A stretch of DNA of 64,000 nt from assembly GCF_003014615.1 (NCBI RefSeq), contig NZ_PYGI01000008.1, positions 1-64,000 of the forward strand, read 5' to 3'. A program made the translations under genes and the position numbers. This DNA comes from Marinobacterium halophilum (GTDB lineage: Bacteria; Pseudomonadota; Gammaproteobacteria; Pseudomonadales; Balneatricaceae). The stretch's first letter is position 1. Each line of letters opens with the position of its first letter. Below the pieces are notes generated by a model that was not told the DNA's origin, made no database searches, and saw only the letters and a program-made list of their open reading frames with translations. Of this stretch, positions 8,475-18,584 are shown piece after piece.

Positions 8475-9203
8475 TCACTCGATCCAGATCAGGCTCGCCA
8501 TGCGACCGGTCTTGCCATCGCGGCGGTAGGAGAAAAAGCGTTCATGCTCGTCATGGGTGCAGTAATCACCGCCGCGTACCGTGGTCACACCGGCCGCCAG
8601 CAATCGCCGCCGCGCCAGCGCATAGAGATCCGCCAGCCAGTGCCCTGCATGCCCGGGCGAAGGCTTGAACGCCAGTTCGGCACCGGCATCCGCAGCCAGA
8701 AAGGCCGCGCGGACTTCCGGCCCGACTTCAAAGGCGGTCGGGCCGATCGCCGGACCCAGCCAGGCGCGTACCTGCGCCGGATCATCGAACACATCCAGCG
8801 TTGCTTCCAAAACACCGTTGAGCAACCCGCGCCAACCGGCATGCGCCGCCGCAACGCAGGTGCCCTGCGCATCGGCAAACAGCACCGGCAGACAATCAGC
8901 CGTCATCACCGTACACACTACACCGGGGGTTCGCGTCCAGCAGCCATCCGCTTCGCGCACAACACCATCGGCCCGCGCTTCCACCACCTGCACCCCATGC
9001 ACCTGGCTGAGCCATTGCGGCTGGCCAAGTTGCAGTGCCTGTTGCAGGCGACGGCGGTTCTCGGCCACCGCCGTGGGGTCATCGCCCACATGATCACCAA
9101 GATTCAGGCTGTCCCAGGGAGCGAGGCTGACACCGCCATCGCGGGTGGTGGTCAATGCCGCCACTCCGGGTGCCAGCGGTTGCGCGGGTCGAATCAGTTT
9201 CAT
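8475..9203 (-). CDS. pgeF: PgeF/YfiH-family multicopper-oxidase-like peptidoglycan editing factor
   Basis: A 242-residue protein of the DUF152/YfiH family. Members were called polyphenol oxidases (laccase fold) and in E. coli are implicated in removing wrongly incorporated L-Ser from peptidoglycan precursors. The metal ligands are in place: His69 (SQVHG), Cys104 (TADC) and His121 (AAHAGWRG). Its ATG overlaps the rluD stop by ATGA (9200-9203), so it is translationally coupled to rluD. The rluD-pgeF pairing is the standard proteobacterial order. Confidence 0.93.
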   Translation of the reverse strand: MKLIRPAQPLAPGVAALTTTRDGGVSLAPWDSLNLGDHVGDDPTAVAENRRRLQQALQLGQPQWLSQVHGVQVVEARADGVVREADGCWTRTPGVVCTVMTADCLPVLFADAQGTCVAAAHAGWRGLLNGVLEATLDVFDDPAQVRAWLGPAIGPTAFEVGPEVRAAFLAADAGAELAFKPSPGHAGHWLADLYALARRRLLAAGVTTVRGGDYCTHDEHERFFSYRRDGKTGRMASLIWIE

Positions 9204-10168
9204 AGCTCGTAGTCGTACTCGGCAGAATCACGCTTGAGCACCGCCAGCAGCTGCTGCATGTCCTCAGGCAGATCGATCTCCCAGGAGACCAGTTCACCCG
9301 TTCCCGGATGCCAGAGTTCAAGGCGCTTGGCATGCAGGGCCTGACGGCGGAAATTACGCAGTGTCCTTTCCATTCCCGCCCCGCAGCCCTTGGGCAGACG
9401 GAAACGGCCGCCATACATCTGGTCACCGATCAACGGGTAGTTGATGTGCGACATGTGGACACGGATCTGGTGAGTCCGGCCGGTTTCCAGCTTCAGGCGA
9501 ATATGGGTGTGGGCACGGAATTTTTCCAGTACGCGGTAATGGGTCACCGCTTCCTTGCCGAGGCCGACCACCGCCATCTTCTGTCGGTTCTTGGAATGAC
9601 GCCCCATGGGTTCGTCAACACAGCCACCGCCGGTCATCACGCCGTGGACCACGGCTTCATATTCACGGCCCATGGTGCGTTCCTGCAGCTGCACGACCAG
9701 TTCGGTCTGGGCGGCAATCGTCTTTGCCACCACCATCAAACCGGTGGTGTCCTTGTCCAGACGGTGAACGATACCGGCACGCGGCACCTGCGCAATATCC
9801 GGGCAATGGTGCAGCAAGGCGTTCATCAGGGTGCCGCTGTCATGCCCGGCAGCCGGATGTACAACCAGGCCGGCTGGCTTGTTGATCACCAGGATATCGT
9901 CATCTTCATAGATGATATCCAGCGGAATCGCTTCACCTTCATGGTTTTCGATCCGTGCCAGTTCGGTACGCACTTCAATCAGTTCACCGCCATTGAGCTT
10001 GTCACGGGTGCGTTTGACTTCACCATTGACCTTGAGGGTGCCCTCTTTGATCCAGCCCTGGATGCGGGAACGGGAGTAGTCGGAAAAAAGTTGGGCCGCG
10101 GCCTGGTCGAGGCGCATACCGAACATCTCGGCCGGTACCTGTACATCGAGTTCTAGCAGTTCTGACAT
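9200..10168 (-). CDS. rluD: 23S rRNA pseudouridine(1911/1915/1917) synthase RluD
   Basis: It isomerises uridines in helix 69 of 23S rRNA, needed for normal ribosome assembly. At 322 residues it has an S4 RNA-binding domain (about 17-75) and an RluA-type catalytic domain. The catalytic Asp is Asp138 in HRLDKDTTG. Later motifs RTHQIRVHM and HAKRLELWHP match the family. It is divergent from bamD, a conserved arrangement, and coupled to pgeF downstream. The ribosome binding site before ATG 10168 is weak. Confidence 0.97.
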   Translation of the reverse strand: MSELLELDVQVPAEMFGMRLDQAAAQLFSDYSRSRIQGWIKEGTLKVNGEVKRTRDKLNGGELIEVRTELARIENHEGEAIPLDIIYEDDDILVINKPAGLVVHPAAGHDSGTLMNALLHHCPDIAQVPRAGIVHRLDKDTTGLMVVAKTIAAQTELVVQLQERTMGREYEAVVHGVMTGGGCVDEPMGRHSKNRQKMAVVGLGKEAVTHYRVLEKFRAHTHIRLKLETGRTHQIRVHMSHINYPLIGDQMYGGRFRLPKGCGAGMERTLRNFRRQALHAKRLELWHPGTGELVSWEIDLPEDMQQLLAVLKRDSAEYDYEL

Positions 10169-10222
10169 CTGTATGATTCTTCGTCGGCGGATGTTTTGGC
10201 ATGGGCTCCGGTTATGTTTAAA

Positions 10223-10251
10223 TAGACCGGATAACTATTGGCCAGTATAAC
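10223..10251 (+). promoter_or_regulatory. Sigma-70 promoter of bamD
   Basis: TAGACC (10223-10228), 17 nt, TATAAC (10246-10251): 4/6 and 5/6 matches to consensus, about 50 nt upstream of bamD in the rluD-bamD divergent gap. Confidence 0.6.
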
Positions 10252-10302
10252 TGAATCCGGCCAGTCACGCCGAGTCCGGCTCCAGTATCAGGAATGATGA
10301 AC

Positions 10303-11271
10303 ATGCGACCCTTGAAAGTCTTAGCCACGGTAGTGCTTTTCAGCCTGCTTTCCGCCTGCTCATGGTTGGGAGGTGAAAAGGAAGTGGCCCCGGATGTCCC
10401 CGAACAACAGCTCTATGATGAAGCCTTGAGCGCACTGGAAGCCGACAACTACGGTCTGGCCATCGAAAAGCTGCAGCTGCTGGAGGCGCGCTATCCGTTT
10501 GGCCGCTATTCCGAGCAGGCCCAGCTGGAGCTGATCTATGCCTACTTCCGCAACTATGAGCCGGTATCGGCGCGTGCGGCTGCAGATCGCTTCATTCGTT
10601 TGCACCCCAACCATGACAACATCGATTACGCCTACTACCTGAAAGGGCTGACGGCGTTCGAGGAAGACCGTTCCTTCTTCGAAAAGTACCTGCCGCTGGA
10701 TGTCAGCCAGCGTGATCCGGGCGCGGCTCTGGACTCGTTCGAAAGTTTTTCCGCCCTGCTCAACCGTTATCCGCAGAGCGAATACGCGCCGGATGCGCAG
10801 AAACGCATGCAGTACCTGAAGAACCGTCTGGCGACCCACGAGATCCATGTGGCGGCCTACTACATGAAGCGTGAAGCCTGGGTGGCCGCTGCCAACCGTG
10901 GCCGCTATGTGGTGGAAAACCTGCAGGAAACCCCGGCCGTCCCGGATGCACTGGCGATCATGGCCGAAGCCTATACCGAGCTGGGCATGCACGACCTGGC
11001 CAAGAACTCGATGGACGTACTGAGCCTAAACTACCCCGAGTATCAGGTACGCCCGTTCAAGAAGGCCCGTGCCACGCTGACCCAAACCGCGACCTTCGGT
11101 CTGCTGGGCGGTGCCGAACCGGCTGAACCGGCACGTCCGATTCCGGCGGCGGATCGCATGCGTGCAGACGCGCAGAAACGCGCTGATGACAATGCACAGC
11201 AGCAGGAACGCTCACTGTTCGATCGCATGACCTTCGGTGTGTTCGAAGACGAGAACAACGCTGCCAAATAA
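10303..11271 (+). CDS. bamD: Outer-membrane assembly lipoprotein BamD
   Basis: An essential lipoprotein of the BAM complex that folds beta-barrel proteins into the outer membrane. The signal sequence ends in the lipobox LLSAC, so the mature protein starts at an acylated Cys. Tetratricopeptide-like helices follow ([30 protein letters not shown] region and four further repeats). ATG 10303 is preferred, nine nt after AGGA; ATGs at 10294 and 10297 add three or two residues. The protein (322 residues) is longer than E. coli BamD because of a C-terminal extension of about 60 residues rich in Ala, Pro, Glu and Arg. Confidence 0.96.
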   Translation: MRPLKVLATVVLFSLLSACSWLGGEKEVAPDVPEQQLYDEALSALEADNYGLAIEKLQLLEARYPFGRYSEQAQLELIYAYFRNYEPVSARAAADRFIRLHPNHDNIDYAYYLKGLTAFEEDRSFFEKYLPLDVSQRDPGAALDSFESFSALLNRYPQSEYAPDAQKRMQYLKNRLATHEIHVAAYYMKREAWVAAANRGRYVVENLQETPAVPDALAIMAEAYTELGMHDLAKNSMDVLSLNYPEYQVRPFKKARATLTQTATFGLLGGAEPAEPARPIPAADRMRADAQKRADDNAQQQERSLFDRMTFGVFEDENNAAK

Positions 11272-11295
11272 GTGCGACGGCACGTTCAACATACG

Positions 11296-11323
11296 AAAAG
11301 GGCCAGCATCTGCTGGCCCTTTT
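11296..11323. terminator. Bidirectional terminator between bamD and nadE
   Basis: AAAAGGGCCAGCA, TC loop, TGCTGGCCCTTTT: a perfect 13-bp stem with A- and T-runs on the two sides, serving both convergent genes. Confidence 0.92.
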
Positions 11324-11347
11324 GCGTTGTGGATAAGGTACTGACGC

Positions 11348-12976
11348 TCAGATACCGGCTTTCCAGCCGGATGTGATCGGATAACGGCGGTCACGACCGA
11401 AACCGCGTTCGGTTACCCGCGGACCGATCGGAGCCTGGCGGCGCTTGTACTCGTTGATATCCACCAGGCGCAGCACCCGGTTCACATCGGCAGGTTCAAA
11501 ACCTTCGTCAATGATCGCCTGTGCCGAGTAGTCCCGTTCCACGTACAGTTCCAGAATGCGGTCGAGTACGTCGTAGTCGGGCAGGTTGTCCTGATCGGTC
11601 TGGTCCGGTGCCAGCTCGGCGGATGGCGGACGGTCGATTACGCGCTGCGGGATCACCGGGGAAACGGTATTGCGATAGCGCGACAGCTGGTAGACCAGCG
11701 TTTTCGGAATATCCTTGAGCACATCGAAGCCACCGGCCATATCGCCGTACAGAGTGGAGTAGCCCACTGCCATTTCGCTCTTGTTGCCGGTGGTCAGCAC
11801 CAGATAGCCCTTCTTGTTGGAGATCGCCATCAACAACACGCCACGGCAGCGCGCCTGCAGGTTCTCTTCCGTGGTATCCGGGGCGTAACCGGCAAACTGT
11901 CCCTGCAGCTGCTGCATGAAGCTGTCGTACAGCGGCTCGATGGAGATCACGTCATAGGTGATGCCCAACGCCCGCGCTTCGGCTTCGGCGTCTTCAATAC
12001 TCATTGAGGAGGTATAACGAAATGGCATCATCACCGCTTCAACCCGTTCCGGTCCCAGCGCGTCGACGGCAACGGCCACGGTCAGGGCCGAGTCGATACC
12101 CCCGGACAAACCCAGCACCACACCCTTGAAGCCATTCTTGTTGATGTAGTCACGCACCCCGGTGACCAGTGCCTGATATACGCTGGCATCACGGCTCGGT
12201 ACCACCAGGCTGGGCTGCTCGGGGGTTAGAGTTCCAGTACTGGCAGCGAAGGTCGCCGTGTACAAAGCTTCCTCGCAATGCGCACCCTGGAACAGCGTTT
12301 CACCCTGCGCCGAAATGAACATTGAGTTGCCATCGAACACCAGCTCGTCCTGGGCTCCGGTCTGATTGAGATAGACAACCGGCGCACCCAACTGCTGCGC
12401 GCGCTGGGCCACCACATCGATCCGCTGTGCCGGTTTGTTGATGTGGTAAGGCGATGCGTTCAGGCTCAGCAACAGGTCGACACCCGCTTCAGCCAGCTGT
12501 GCGGTCGGCGTACTGTGCCAGATATCTTCACAGATGCTCAGGCCGATGCGCACGCCTTCGTGTTCAAACACGCACGGCTGATCACCGGCCACGAAGTAGC
12601 GCTGTTCATCGAACACCTGGTAGTTGGGCAGGCACTGCTTGGCGTACTCGGCGATCAGTTCACCGTCACGGATCACGCCGGCCATGTTGTAGAGCGCACC
12701 GTCACGGTAGCGCGGATAGCCCAGCACCAGGGTAATGCCACTGACTTCGGCCATGATCCGGTCCAGTGCCTGCGCAATGCGCAGTTCCAGACTGGGGCGC
12801 AGCAGCAGGTCTTCCGGCGGGTAACCGCTCAGGGCCAGTTCGGGGAACAGCACGAGATCAGCATGATGCTCATCCCGTGCCTTGAGTGCGGTTTCTATAA
12901 CGCGGCTGGTATTGCCGGGGATATCCCCGACCAGCAAGTTCAGCTGGGCCATCAGGACCCGTGTCGGTGTGCTCAT
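11348..12976 (-). CDS. nadE: Glutamine-dependent NAD+ synthetase
   Basis: It makes NAD+ from nicotinate adenine dinucleotide using ATP and ammonia freed from glutamine; cytoplasmic. At 542 residues it is the two-domain form. The N-terminal nitrilase-fold glutaminase has the triad Glu46 (FPEL), Lys112 (AKQCLPNY) and Cys148 (SICEDIW). The C-terminal synthetase has the P-loop SGGIDS (290-295). GGGAG precedes ATG 12976. It starts 17 nt after the thiO stop, so the two are probably one transcript. Confidence 0.96.
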   Translation of the reverse strand: MSTPTRVLMAQLNLLVGDIPGNTSRVIETALKARDEHHADLVLFPELALSGYPPEDLLLRPSLELRIAQALDRIMAEVSGITLVLGYPRYRDGALYNMAGVIRDGELIAEYAKQCLPNYQVFDEQRYFVAGDQPCVFEHEGVRIGLSICEDIWHSTPTAQLAEAGVDLLLSLNASPYHINKPAQRIDVVAQRAQQLGAPVVYLNQTGAQDELVFDGNSMFISAQGETLFQGAHCEEALYTATFAASTGTLTPEQPSLVVPSRDASVYQALVTGVRDYINKNGFKGVVLGLSGGIDSALTVAVAVDALGPERVEAVMMPFRYTSSMSIEDAEAEARALGITYDVISIEPLYDSFMQQLQGQFAGYAPDTTEENLQARCRGVLLMAISNKKGYLVLTTGNKSEMAVGYSTLYGDMAGGFDVLKDIPKTLVYQLSRYRNTVSPVIPQRVIDRPPSAELAPDQTDQDNLPDYDVLDRILELYVERDYSAQAIIDEGFEPADVNRVLRLVDINEYKRRQAPIGPRVTERGFGRDRRYPITSGWKAGI

Positions 12977-12993
12977 CGATCTCCCGCTACTTC

Positions 12994-14100
12994 TCAGCGT
13001 GCTGTTAAACGTCCAGCAGGAGAGTATGCAGCAGGATTGATCACAGGTGAACGCTTAAGCAGCAGATCGGCCAGCAAACGGGTCGATGCCGGTGCCAGTA
13101 CGAGGCCGTTGCGGTAGTGGCCGGTATTCAGATGCAGACCTTCCCAGCCCGGGACCGCGCCGATGAAGGGCACACCATCCGGTGACCCCGGACGCAAACC
13201 GGCCCAGTGGTGTTCGACTTCGTAGTCCGCCAGTTCCGGCACAATGCGGGTGGCGGTATCGAACAGTGAGCGGCTGGCCTCTTCTGTGGTGGTCTTGTCG
13301 AAACCGACATGTTCCAGCGTGCTGCCCACCAGCACTCGGCCATCGTTGCGCGGGATCACGTAACGACCCTCCAGCATCACCACTCGATCCACCACACCCG
13401 GCGCCGCCTTGAATACCATCATCTGGCCGCGTACCGGCGCGACCGGCAGCTCCAGTCCCAGTTGCGCCAGCAACTCGCCACTCCAGGCACCACCGGCCAG
13501 AATCACCTCATCCGCCTTGTGCTCGCCCCTGGCGGTCTTCACGCCCGTCACCCGTTCACCAAAGGTGCTGAAGCCGATCACTTCGCTGTCTTCACACAGG
13601 GTCACGTTGGGGTCTTGCTGGACGCTCAGGCGCAACGACTGGCCCAGGCGCGGATTGCGGATGCTGGCCACTTCCGGCATCCAGATGGCCGACTCGAAGC
13701 CGGGCGCAACATGGGGCTCGGTACGGTAGATGAAATCGGCATCGACCTTGACCATCGGCCGATGAAAGCGCTGGGCCCAACCCAGTGCTGCCTGCTCTTC
13801 CTGCGCTTCAACCGCCAGCATCAGCATGCCCTTCTGGCGCAGCTCAGGGTCCAGACCGGTTTCCGCCAGCAACTCCTGCGCCAGGTGTACGTAGCTGGTC
13901 TGCGACCAGAGCGCGAGCGCAGTGACTTCATCCTGGTAGCGCCAGGGATACAGCGGCGAGACAATGCCGCCCCCCGCCCAGGAGGCTTCGCGGGCACTCT
14001 GGCCACGTTCGATCAGTTTTACCTTGGCCCCGGCCTGAGCCAGCAGACGTGCCGTCATCAAACCGATGACGCCCGCTCCCACAATCAAAAAGTCGGACAT
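12994..14100 (-). CDS. thiO: Glycine oxidase ThiO (FAD-dependent)
   Basis: A flavoprotein oxidase (368 residues) of the DAO family that turns glycine into iminoacetate (dehydroglycine) for the thiamine thiazole ring. The N-terminus has the FAD-binding GAGVIG (residues 8-13). RGQMMVF, YVIPRNDGRVLVGSTLE and HWAGLRPGSPDGVPFIG are family blocks. The start at MSDFLIVG is used because GGGAGCG lies just upstream; the frame could extend six codons to ATG 14118, which has no binding site. Its place next to fimT and near bamD matches P. aeruginosa. A related D-amino-acid oxidase cannot be excluded. Confidence 0.88.
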   Translation of the reverse strand: MSDFLIVGAGVIGLMTARLLAQAGAKVKLIERGQSAREASWAGGGIVSPLYPWRYQDEVTALALWSQTSYVHLAQELLAETGLDPELRQKGMLMLAVEAQEEQAALGWAQRFHRPMVKVDADFIYRTEPHVAPGFESAIWMPEVASIRNPRLGQSLRLSVQQDPNVTLCEDSEVIGFSTFGERVTGVKTARGEHKADEVILAGGAWSGELLAQLGLELPVAPVRGQMMVFKAAPGVVDRVVMLEGRYVIPRNDGRVLVGSTLEHVGFDKTTTEEASRSLFDTATRIVPELADYEVEHHWAGLRPGSPDGVPFIGAVPGWEGLHLNTGHYRNGLVLAPASTRLLADLLLKRSPVINPAAYSPAGRLTAR

Positions 14101-14156
14101 GTATCGACGCTCCCTCATTACGTCTTAAGTGACGGCTCCACCCCATGTAGAGCCGA

Positions 14157-14705
14157 TCAGTCATGCTCGGAGGCTGTTTGTACCCTGCGCACCCGTCCCA
14201 TCATGGAGACGATAACCCGGTGCTCCCGCGTACTGTTGGGTGTCTGGATGGTGAAAGTTCCGTTCGAACCACCCAGCACCGTGCCATCCGGCTGGTAAAC
14301 AAGTGAATCACCACGATTCCAGAGTATGGTCGCAGCTGATGAAAAGTTCGCAACGTAAAACACTGTTTCATCATTGCTCACGGTACGGTTCTGATCCAGA
14401 TCAACAAACAGTAAACCACCGGACCAGGCATGGGTGCCTTGACGACGGGTATCGGCACATTGCTGACCGTCGGCGCTGTGACACAGGGTCACCCGCTGGT
14501 TACGCATGAGAGCAGAAGAACGCGCCGATGCCAGCAAGCCGGTCAGGTCGGTTTCCACGGCACCCAGCCGGCTACGAGCCAGCAGGTCAGTGAATGCAGG
14601 GGGCGCTAGTGATGTCAGGATAGCCAGAATGGTAATGCAGAGCAGCAGCTCGACCAGGGTCAGACCCCGTTGCCGGTGGTCTGGTCCTGTGCAGTGATCG
14701 TCCAT
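14157..14705 (-). CDS. fimT: Type IV pilin-like (pseudopilin) protein, FimT/GspH family
   Basis: A 182-residue minor pilin or pseudopilin. The prepilin peptidase site is RG^LTLVELL, with Gly14 at -1 and Glu at +5, followed by a hydrophobic helix (about 15-38). The rest matches the GspH domain (LASARSSALMRNQRVTLCHS, late VSMMGRVR). GAGG six nt before ATG 14705 supports the start. FimT-family proteins can bind DNA or prime pilus assembly in natural transformation. The usual neighbours fimU-pilVWXY1-pilE are absent, so it stands alone between thiO and fkpB. Confidence 0.85.
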   Translation of the reverse strand: MDDHCTGPDHRQRGLTLVELLLCITILAILTSLAPPAFTDLLARSRLGAVETDLTGLLASARSSALMRNQRVTLCHSADGQQCADTRRQGTHAWSGGLLFVDLDQNRTVSNDETVFYVANFSSAATILWNRGDSLVYQPDGTVLGGSNGTFTIQTPNSTREHRVIVSMMGRVRRVQTASEHD

Positions 14706-14786
14706 GATCAGCCTCGTTGTATTGGTCCATATCAGGCTTGTCCTTAAGCCTTCAGACCCCGAGACTGATCACAAATCGTTCAGCTG

Positions 14787-15221
14787 TCAAGCCGCTTCGA
14801 CGGCCTTCACTTCCACTTCGAAGATCAGCGTCTTGCCCGCCAGCGGGTGATTGAAATCGACGGTGACCTTGTCGTCGCTGAAGTCGACAATCATGCCCGG
14901 CAGTTCGCCACCCGGTTCCTGGAAGGATACGACCAGTCCCGGCTCCAGCGTCATGTCCTTGAACTGGCTGCGCGGCAATACCTGAATATTGCCCGGGTTG
15001 TGCATGCCGAAACCGCGTTCGGGCGCGATCGTCAGTTCAGCGTGTTCACCGGCCTTGAGGCCCAGCAGAGCCTGCTCAAAGCCGTCAGGAAGGTTGCCGT
15101 CACCGAAGGTAAAGCTCGCCGGCGCGGTGTCGAAGTTACTGTCGATCAGCTGCCCGTCTTCAAGCTTGATCGCAAAATGCAGGGTAATGGCCTTGCCCGG
15201 GCCAATAGCGGCGTCTGTCAT
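14787..15221 (-). CDS. fkpB: FKBP-type peptidyl-prolyl cis-trans isomerase (SlpA)
   Basis: A 144-residue SlpA-type FKBP; such proteins isomerise X-Pro bonds and have a chaperone IF domain; cytoplasmic. Family features are the N-terminal DGQLIDSN, FGDGNLPDGFEQALLGLKAGE, PERGFG, and a late VDFNHPLAGKTLIFEVEV. It starts 16 nt after the lspA stop with AAGGAA upstream, so it is last in ileS-lspA-fkpB. In pseudomonads ispH follows it; here fimT does. Confidence 0.93.
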   Translation of the reverse strand: MTDAAIGPGKAITLHFAIKLEDGQLIDSNFDTAPASFTFGDGNLPDGFEQALLGLKAGEHAELTIAPERGFGMHNPGNIQVLPRSQFKDMTLEPGLVVSFQEPGGELPGMIVDFSDDKVTVDFNHPLAGKTLIFEVEVKAVEAA

Positions 15222-15237
15222 TTTCTATGTTCCTTGT

Positions 15238-15744
15238 TCAATCTGGCGCTTTGCCGCTGAAGAAGAACATGTCGACCAGCAGCAAACAGGTCCCTACAGT
15301 GATGGCACAATCGGCGATGTTGAACGCCGGAAAGTAATAATTGGCCCAGTGCAGGGAGATAAAATCAATTACGTGACCATGTACACTACGGTCGAACAGG
15401 TTGCCCAGAGCACCGCCCAGCACCAGGGCCAGACCGATGCCAAGACATTTCTGCGCCACCGGCGTGCGTCGCATCCAGTGCAGCAGGAAGGCGCTCATGC
15501 CGACCGCAATGGCGACAAACAGCCAACGCTGCCAGCCACCGGCCGAGGCCAGAAAACTGAAGGCAGCACCGGGGTTGTATAGCAGGGTCAGGTCAAACAC
15601 CGGCAACAGCGGCACCGGGTTGGCGTAGGTCAGCAGGCTGTCAGCCAGGTACTTGCTGACCAGATCGATCACCAGTACCAGCAGAGTCAGCCAGAGCCAG
15701 CGCAGGGCGCTGGCTCCCATGGCGGGGACGGTTACAGTCGTCAT
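15238..15744 (-). CDS. lspA: Lipoprotein signal peptidase (signal peptidase II)
   Basis: An inner-membrane aspartyl protease that cuts lipoprotein signal peptides, such as that of BamD. At 168 residues it has four hydrophobic segments. The catalytic aspartates are Asp127 (HGHVIDFI) and Asp145 (FNIADC), with GNLFDR between helices. The ATG overlaps the ileS stop by one base (TGATG), so the two are coupled. The open frame could extend 19 codons upstream inside ileS, but this is not the real start. Confidence 0.96.
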   Translation of the reverse strand: MTTVTVPAMGASALRWLWLTLLVLVIDLVSKYLADSLLTYANPVPLLPVFDLTLLYNPGAAFSFLASAGGWQRWLFVAIAVGMSAFLLHWMRRTPVAQKCLGIGLALVLGGALGNLFDRSVHGHVIDFISLHWANYYFPAFNIADCAITVGTCLLLVDMFFFSGKAPD

Positions 15745-18560
15745 CAGGCAATATCGCGCTGCTCGCCCGCACCGTCTACGTTGGTAACGCAGCGGCCACA
15801 CAGCTCAGGATGTTCGGCATGACTGCCGACATCTTCACGGTGGTGCCAGCAACGACCGCACTTGGCATGAGCGGATGCCGCAACGGCCACTTTCAAACCT
15901 TCAACCTCGGTCGCACGGGCATCACCGGCATCTGCCAGCGGCTGCAACGTTGCTTCAGAGGTGATCAGCACAAAGCGCAGCTCATCGCCGAGGCGCTCCA
16001 GATCCGTTTTCAGCGCATCATCAACGAACAGCGTTGCTTCTGCGGCCAGTGACGCCTTGACCAGCTTCTCGCCACGGGCATCTTCCAGACACTTGTTGAC
16101 AGCATCCTTGACCGCCATGATGCGCTGCCAGAAGTCACGGTCGAGAGCGCTGTCGTCGGCCAGTTCAAACAGGCCGTCATACCAGGTGGTCAGCAGTACC
16201 GAATCCTTGTGCTCGCCCGGCAGGGCGGCGTAGATCTCTTCAGCAGTGAAGCTGAGGATCGGGGCGACCCAACGGACCAGTGCCTGCGCAATGTGGAACA
16301 ATGCGGTCTGGCAGGAGCGACGCGCCAGCGATTCCGGCTGCGTGGTGTACTGACGGTCCTTGATGATATCGAGGTAGAAACCACCCAGTTCCTGCACGCA
16401 GAAGTGGTGGACCTGCTGATAGACATCCAGGAAACGGTAGCTGTCGTAGGCGGCAATCACTTTCTGCTGCAGCAATGCGGCGGCATCCACGGCCCAACGA
16501 TCCAGCGCCAGCATTTCATCCGGCTTGACCATATCGGTGGCCGGGTTGAAGCCGTTCAGGTTGGCCAGCAGGAAGCGGGAGGTGTTACGGATACGGCGGT
16601 AGCTGTCGGCGGTGCGCTGCAGGATCTGCTTGGACACGGCCATTTCGCCGGAATAGTCGGTAGACGCAACCCACAGGCGCAGGATATCCGCACCCAGGGT
16701 ATCGGTCACTTCCTGCGGCCCGATCACGTTGCCGAGCGACTTGGACATTTTATAGCCCTTCTCGTCGACGGTGAAACCGTGGGTCAGTACCTGCTTGTAG
16801 GGTGCGCAGCCGTTGATCGCGATGGAGGTCTTCAGCGATGACTGGAACCAGCCACGGTGCTGATCGGAACCTTCCAGGTACAGATCCGCCGGGAAGCGCA
16901 GGCCGTCGCGCTGACGCAGCACGGCATGGTGGGTCACACCGGAGTCGAACCAGACATCCAGGGTATCGGTAACCTTGTCGTAATCGGCCGCTTCAACCCC
17001 GAGCAGTTCGCTGGCGTCCAGCTCGAACCAGGCATCAATGCCGCCCTGCTCGATCTGCGCCGCAACCTTCTCGATCAGTTCATGGGTGCTCGGGTGCAGT
17101 TCACCGGTCTGCTTGTGGGTAAACACGGTGATCGGCACGCCCCAGGTACGCTGACGCGAGACACACCAGTCCGGGCTCTGGTCGACCATGGATTCGATCC
17201 GGTTCTGACCCCACTCGGGGAACCACTGCACGCCCTTGATCGCATCCAGTGCCTGGCTTTTCAGCTGTTTGGCTTCCATGGAGATGAACCACTGCGGCGT
17301 GGCGCGGTAGATCAGCGGGGTCTTGGTGCGCCAGCAGTGCGGGTAGCTGTGCTGGAAGCGCTTGAGGTGAACCAGTTTGCCTTCACGCTCCAGTGCGTCA
17401 CAGACCGGACCGTCAGCCTTGTACACGTGCACACCGGAAAATTCGCCGGCTGCATCGGTGTAGGTGCCGTTGGCCTGTACCAGATTCAGGGTGCCCAGGC
17501 CGTACGCCTGACCGACCACAAAGTCTTCCATGCCGTGGTCGGGCGCGGTGTGTACGGCACCGGTACCGGCATCGGTGGTCACGTGGTCACCGAGGATCAG
17601 CGGTACCTGTTTGGCATAGACCGGGTGTTCCAGCTGCAACAGTTCCAGTGCGCTGCCATTACAGGTCGCCAGCACGCTGAACTTGTCTACGCCCCAGCGT
17701 GCCATCACGGCATCAACCATTTCGGCTGCCAGCACCAGGCGCTCAACACCCTGTTCGGTGTGTGCTTCAACCAGTGCGTAATCGAGATTGCCGTTGATGG
17801 AAACGGCCTGGTTGGCCGGAATGGTCCAGGGGGTGGTGGTCCAGATCACGACCGATACCGCACCCTCGCCTTCAGTCGTGCCGAACAGCGCCAGCACCTT
17901 GTCCTGATCGACAAAAGTGAAACGCACGTCGATGGCGGTGGAGGTCTTGTCCTGGTACTCCACTTCGGCTTCTGCCAATGCGGACTGACCGACTACGCTC
18001 CAGTACACCGGCTTGTAGCCTTTGACCAGATGACCGTTGTCGATGATCTTGCCCAGCGCACGCACGATGTTGGCTTCGGTGTCGAAGTTCATCGTCAGGT
18101 AGGGGTTGTCCCAGTCGCCCAATACACCCAAGCGGATGAAATCGGCTTTCTGGCCCGCAACCTGTTCGGCGGCATATTCACGGCACTTCTGACGGAATTC
18201 ACGGTAGGGAACCTTGTCACCGGCCTTGCCGATCAGGGTTTCGACCTTGTGTTCGATCGGCAGACCGTGGCAGTCCCAGCCCGGCACGTAGGGGGCGTCG
18301 AAGCCGCTCAGGGTCTTGGACTTGATGATCATGTCCTTGATCACCTTGTTGACTGCATGACCGATATGGATGTTGCCGTTGGCGTAGGGAGGGCCATCAT
18401 GCAGGATGAACTGCTCACGGCCCTTGCCCGCTTCGCGCAACTGACGATACAGGTCGATTTCATCCCAGCGCGCCAGTTGTCCCGGCTCGCGCTGGGGCAG
18501 GTTGCCACGCATCGGAAATGCCGTTTCCGGCAGGTTCAGTGTCGCTTTGTAGTCGGTCAT
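15744..18560 (-). CDS. ileS: Isoleucyl-tRNA synthetase
   Basis: A class I synthetase that charges tRNA-Ile and edits valine. At 938 residues it is the bacterial type, with NGNIHIGH (HIGH motif, about residue 60-68), the CP1 editing insertion with [10 protein letters not shown], the KMSKS loop ([10 protein letters not shown]), an anticodon-binding domain, and a C-terminal zinc site (CGRCWHH then CGRC). It lies between ribF and lspA with a 24-nt gap and a one-base overlap, the conserved ribF-ileS-lspA operon. Confidence 0.98.
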   Translation of the reverse strand: MTDYKATLNLPETAFPMRGNLPQREPGQLARWDEIDLYRQLREAGKGREQFILHDGPPYANGNIHIGHAVNKVIKDMIIKSKTLSGFDAPYVPGWDCHGLPIEHKVETLIGKAGDKVPYREFRQKCREYAAEQVAGQKADFIRLGVLGDWDNPYLTMNFDTEANIVRALGKIIDNGHLVKGYKPVYWSVVGQSALAEAEVEYQDKTSTAIDVRFTFVDQDKVLALFGTTEGEGAVSVVIWTTTPWTIPANQAVSINGNLDYALVEAHTEQGVERLVLAAEMVDAVMARWGVDKFSVLATCNGSALELLQLEHPVYAKQVPLILGDHVTTDAGTGAVHTAPDHGMEDFVVGQAYGLGTLNLVQANGTYTDAAGEFSGVHVYKADGPVCDALEREGKLVHLKRFQHSYPHCWRTKTPLIYRATPQWFISMEAKQLKSQALDAIKGVQWFPEWGQNRIESMVDQSPDWCVSRQRTWGVPITVFTHKQTGELHPSTHELIEKVAAQIEQGGIDAWFELDASELLGVEAADYDKVTDTLDVWFDSGVTHHAVLRQRDGLRFPADLYLEGSDQHRGWFQSSLKTSIAINGCAPYKQVLTHGFTVDEKGYKMSKSLGNVIGPQEVTDTLGADILRLWVASTDYSGEMAVSKQILQRTADSYRRIRNTSRFLLANLNGFNPATDMVKPDEMLALDRWAVDAAALLQQKVIAAYDSYRFLDVYQQVHHFCVQELGGFYLDIIKDRQYTTQPESLARRSCQTALFHIAQALVRWVAPILSFTAEEIYAALPGEHKDSVLLTTWYDGLFELADDSALDRDFWQRIMAVKDAVNKCLEDARGEKLVKASLAAEATLFVDDALKTDLERLGDELRFVLITSEATLQPLADAGDARATEVEGLKVAVAASAHAKCGRCWHHREDVGSHAEHPELCGRCVTNVDGAGEQRDIA

Positions 18561-18584
18561 AACAGGTCGCTTCCAGAGGTAAGG

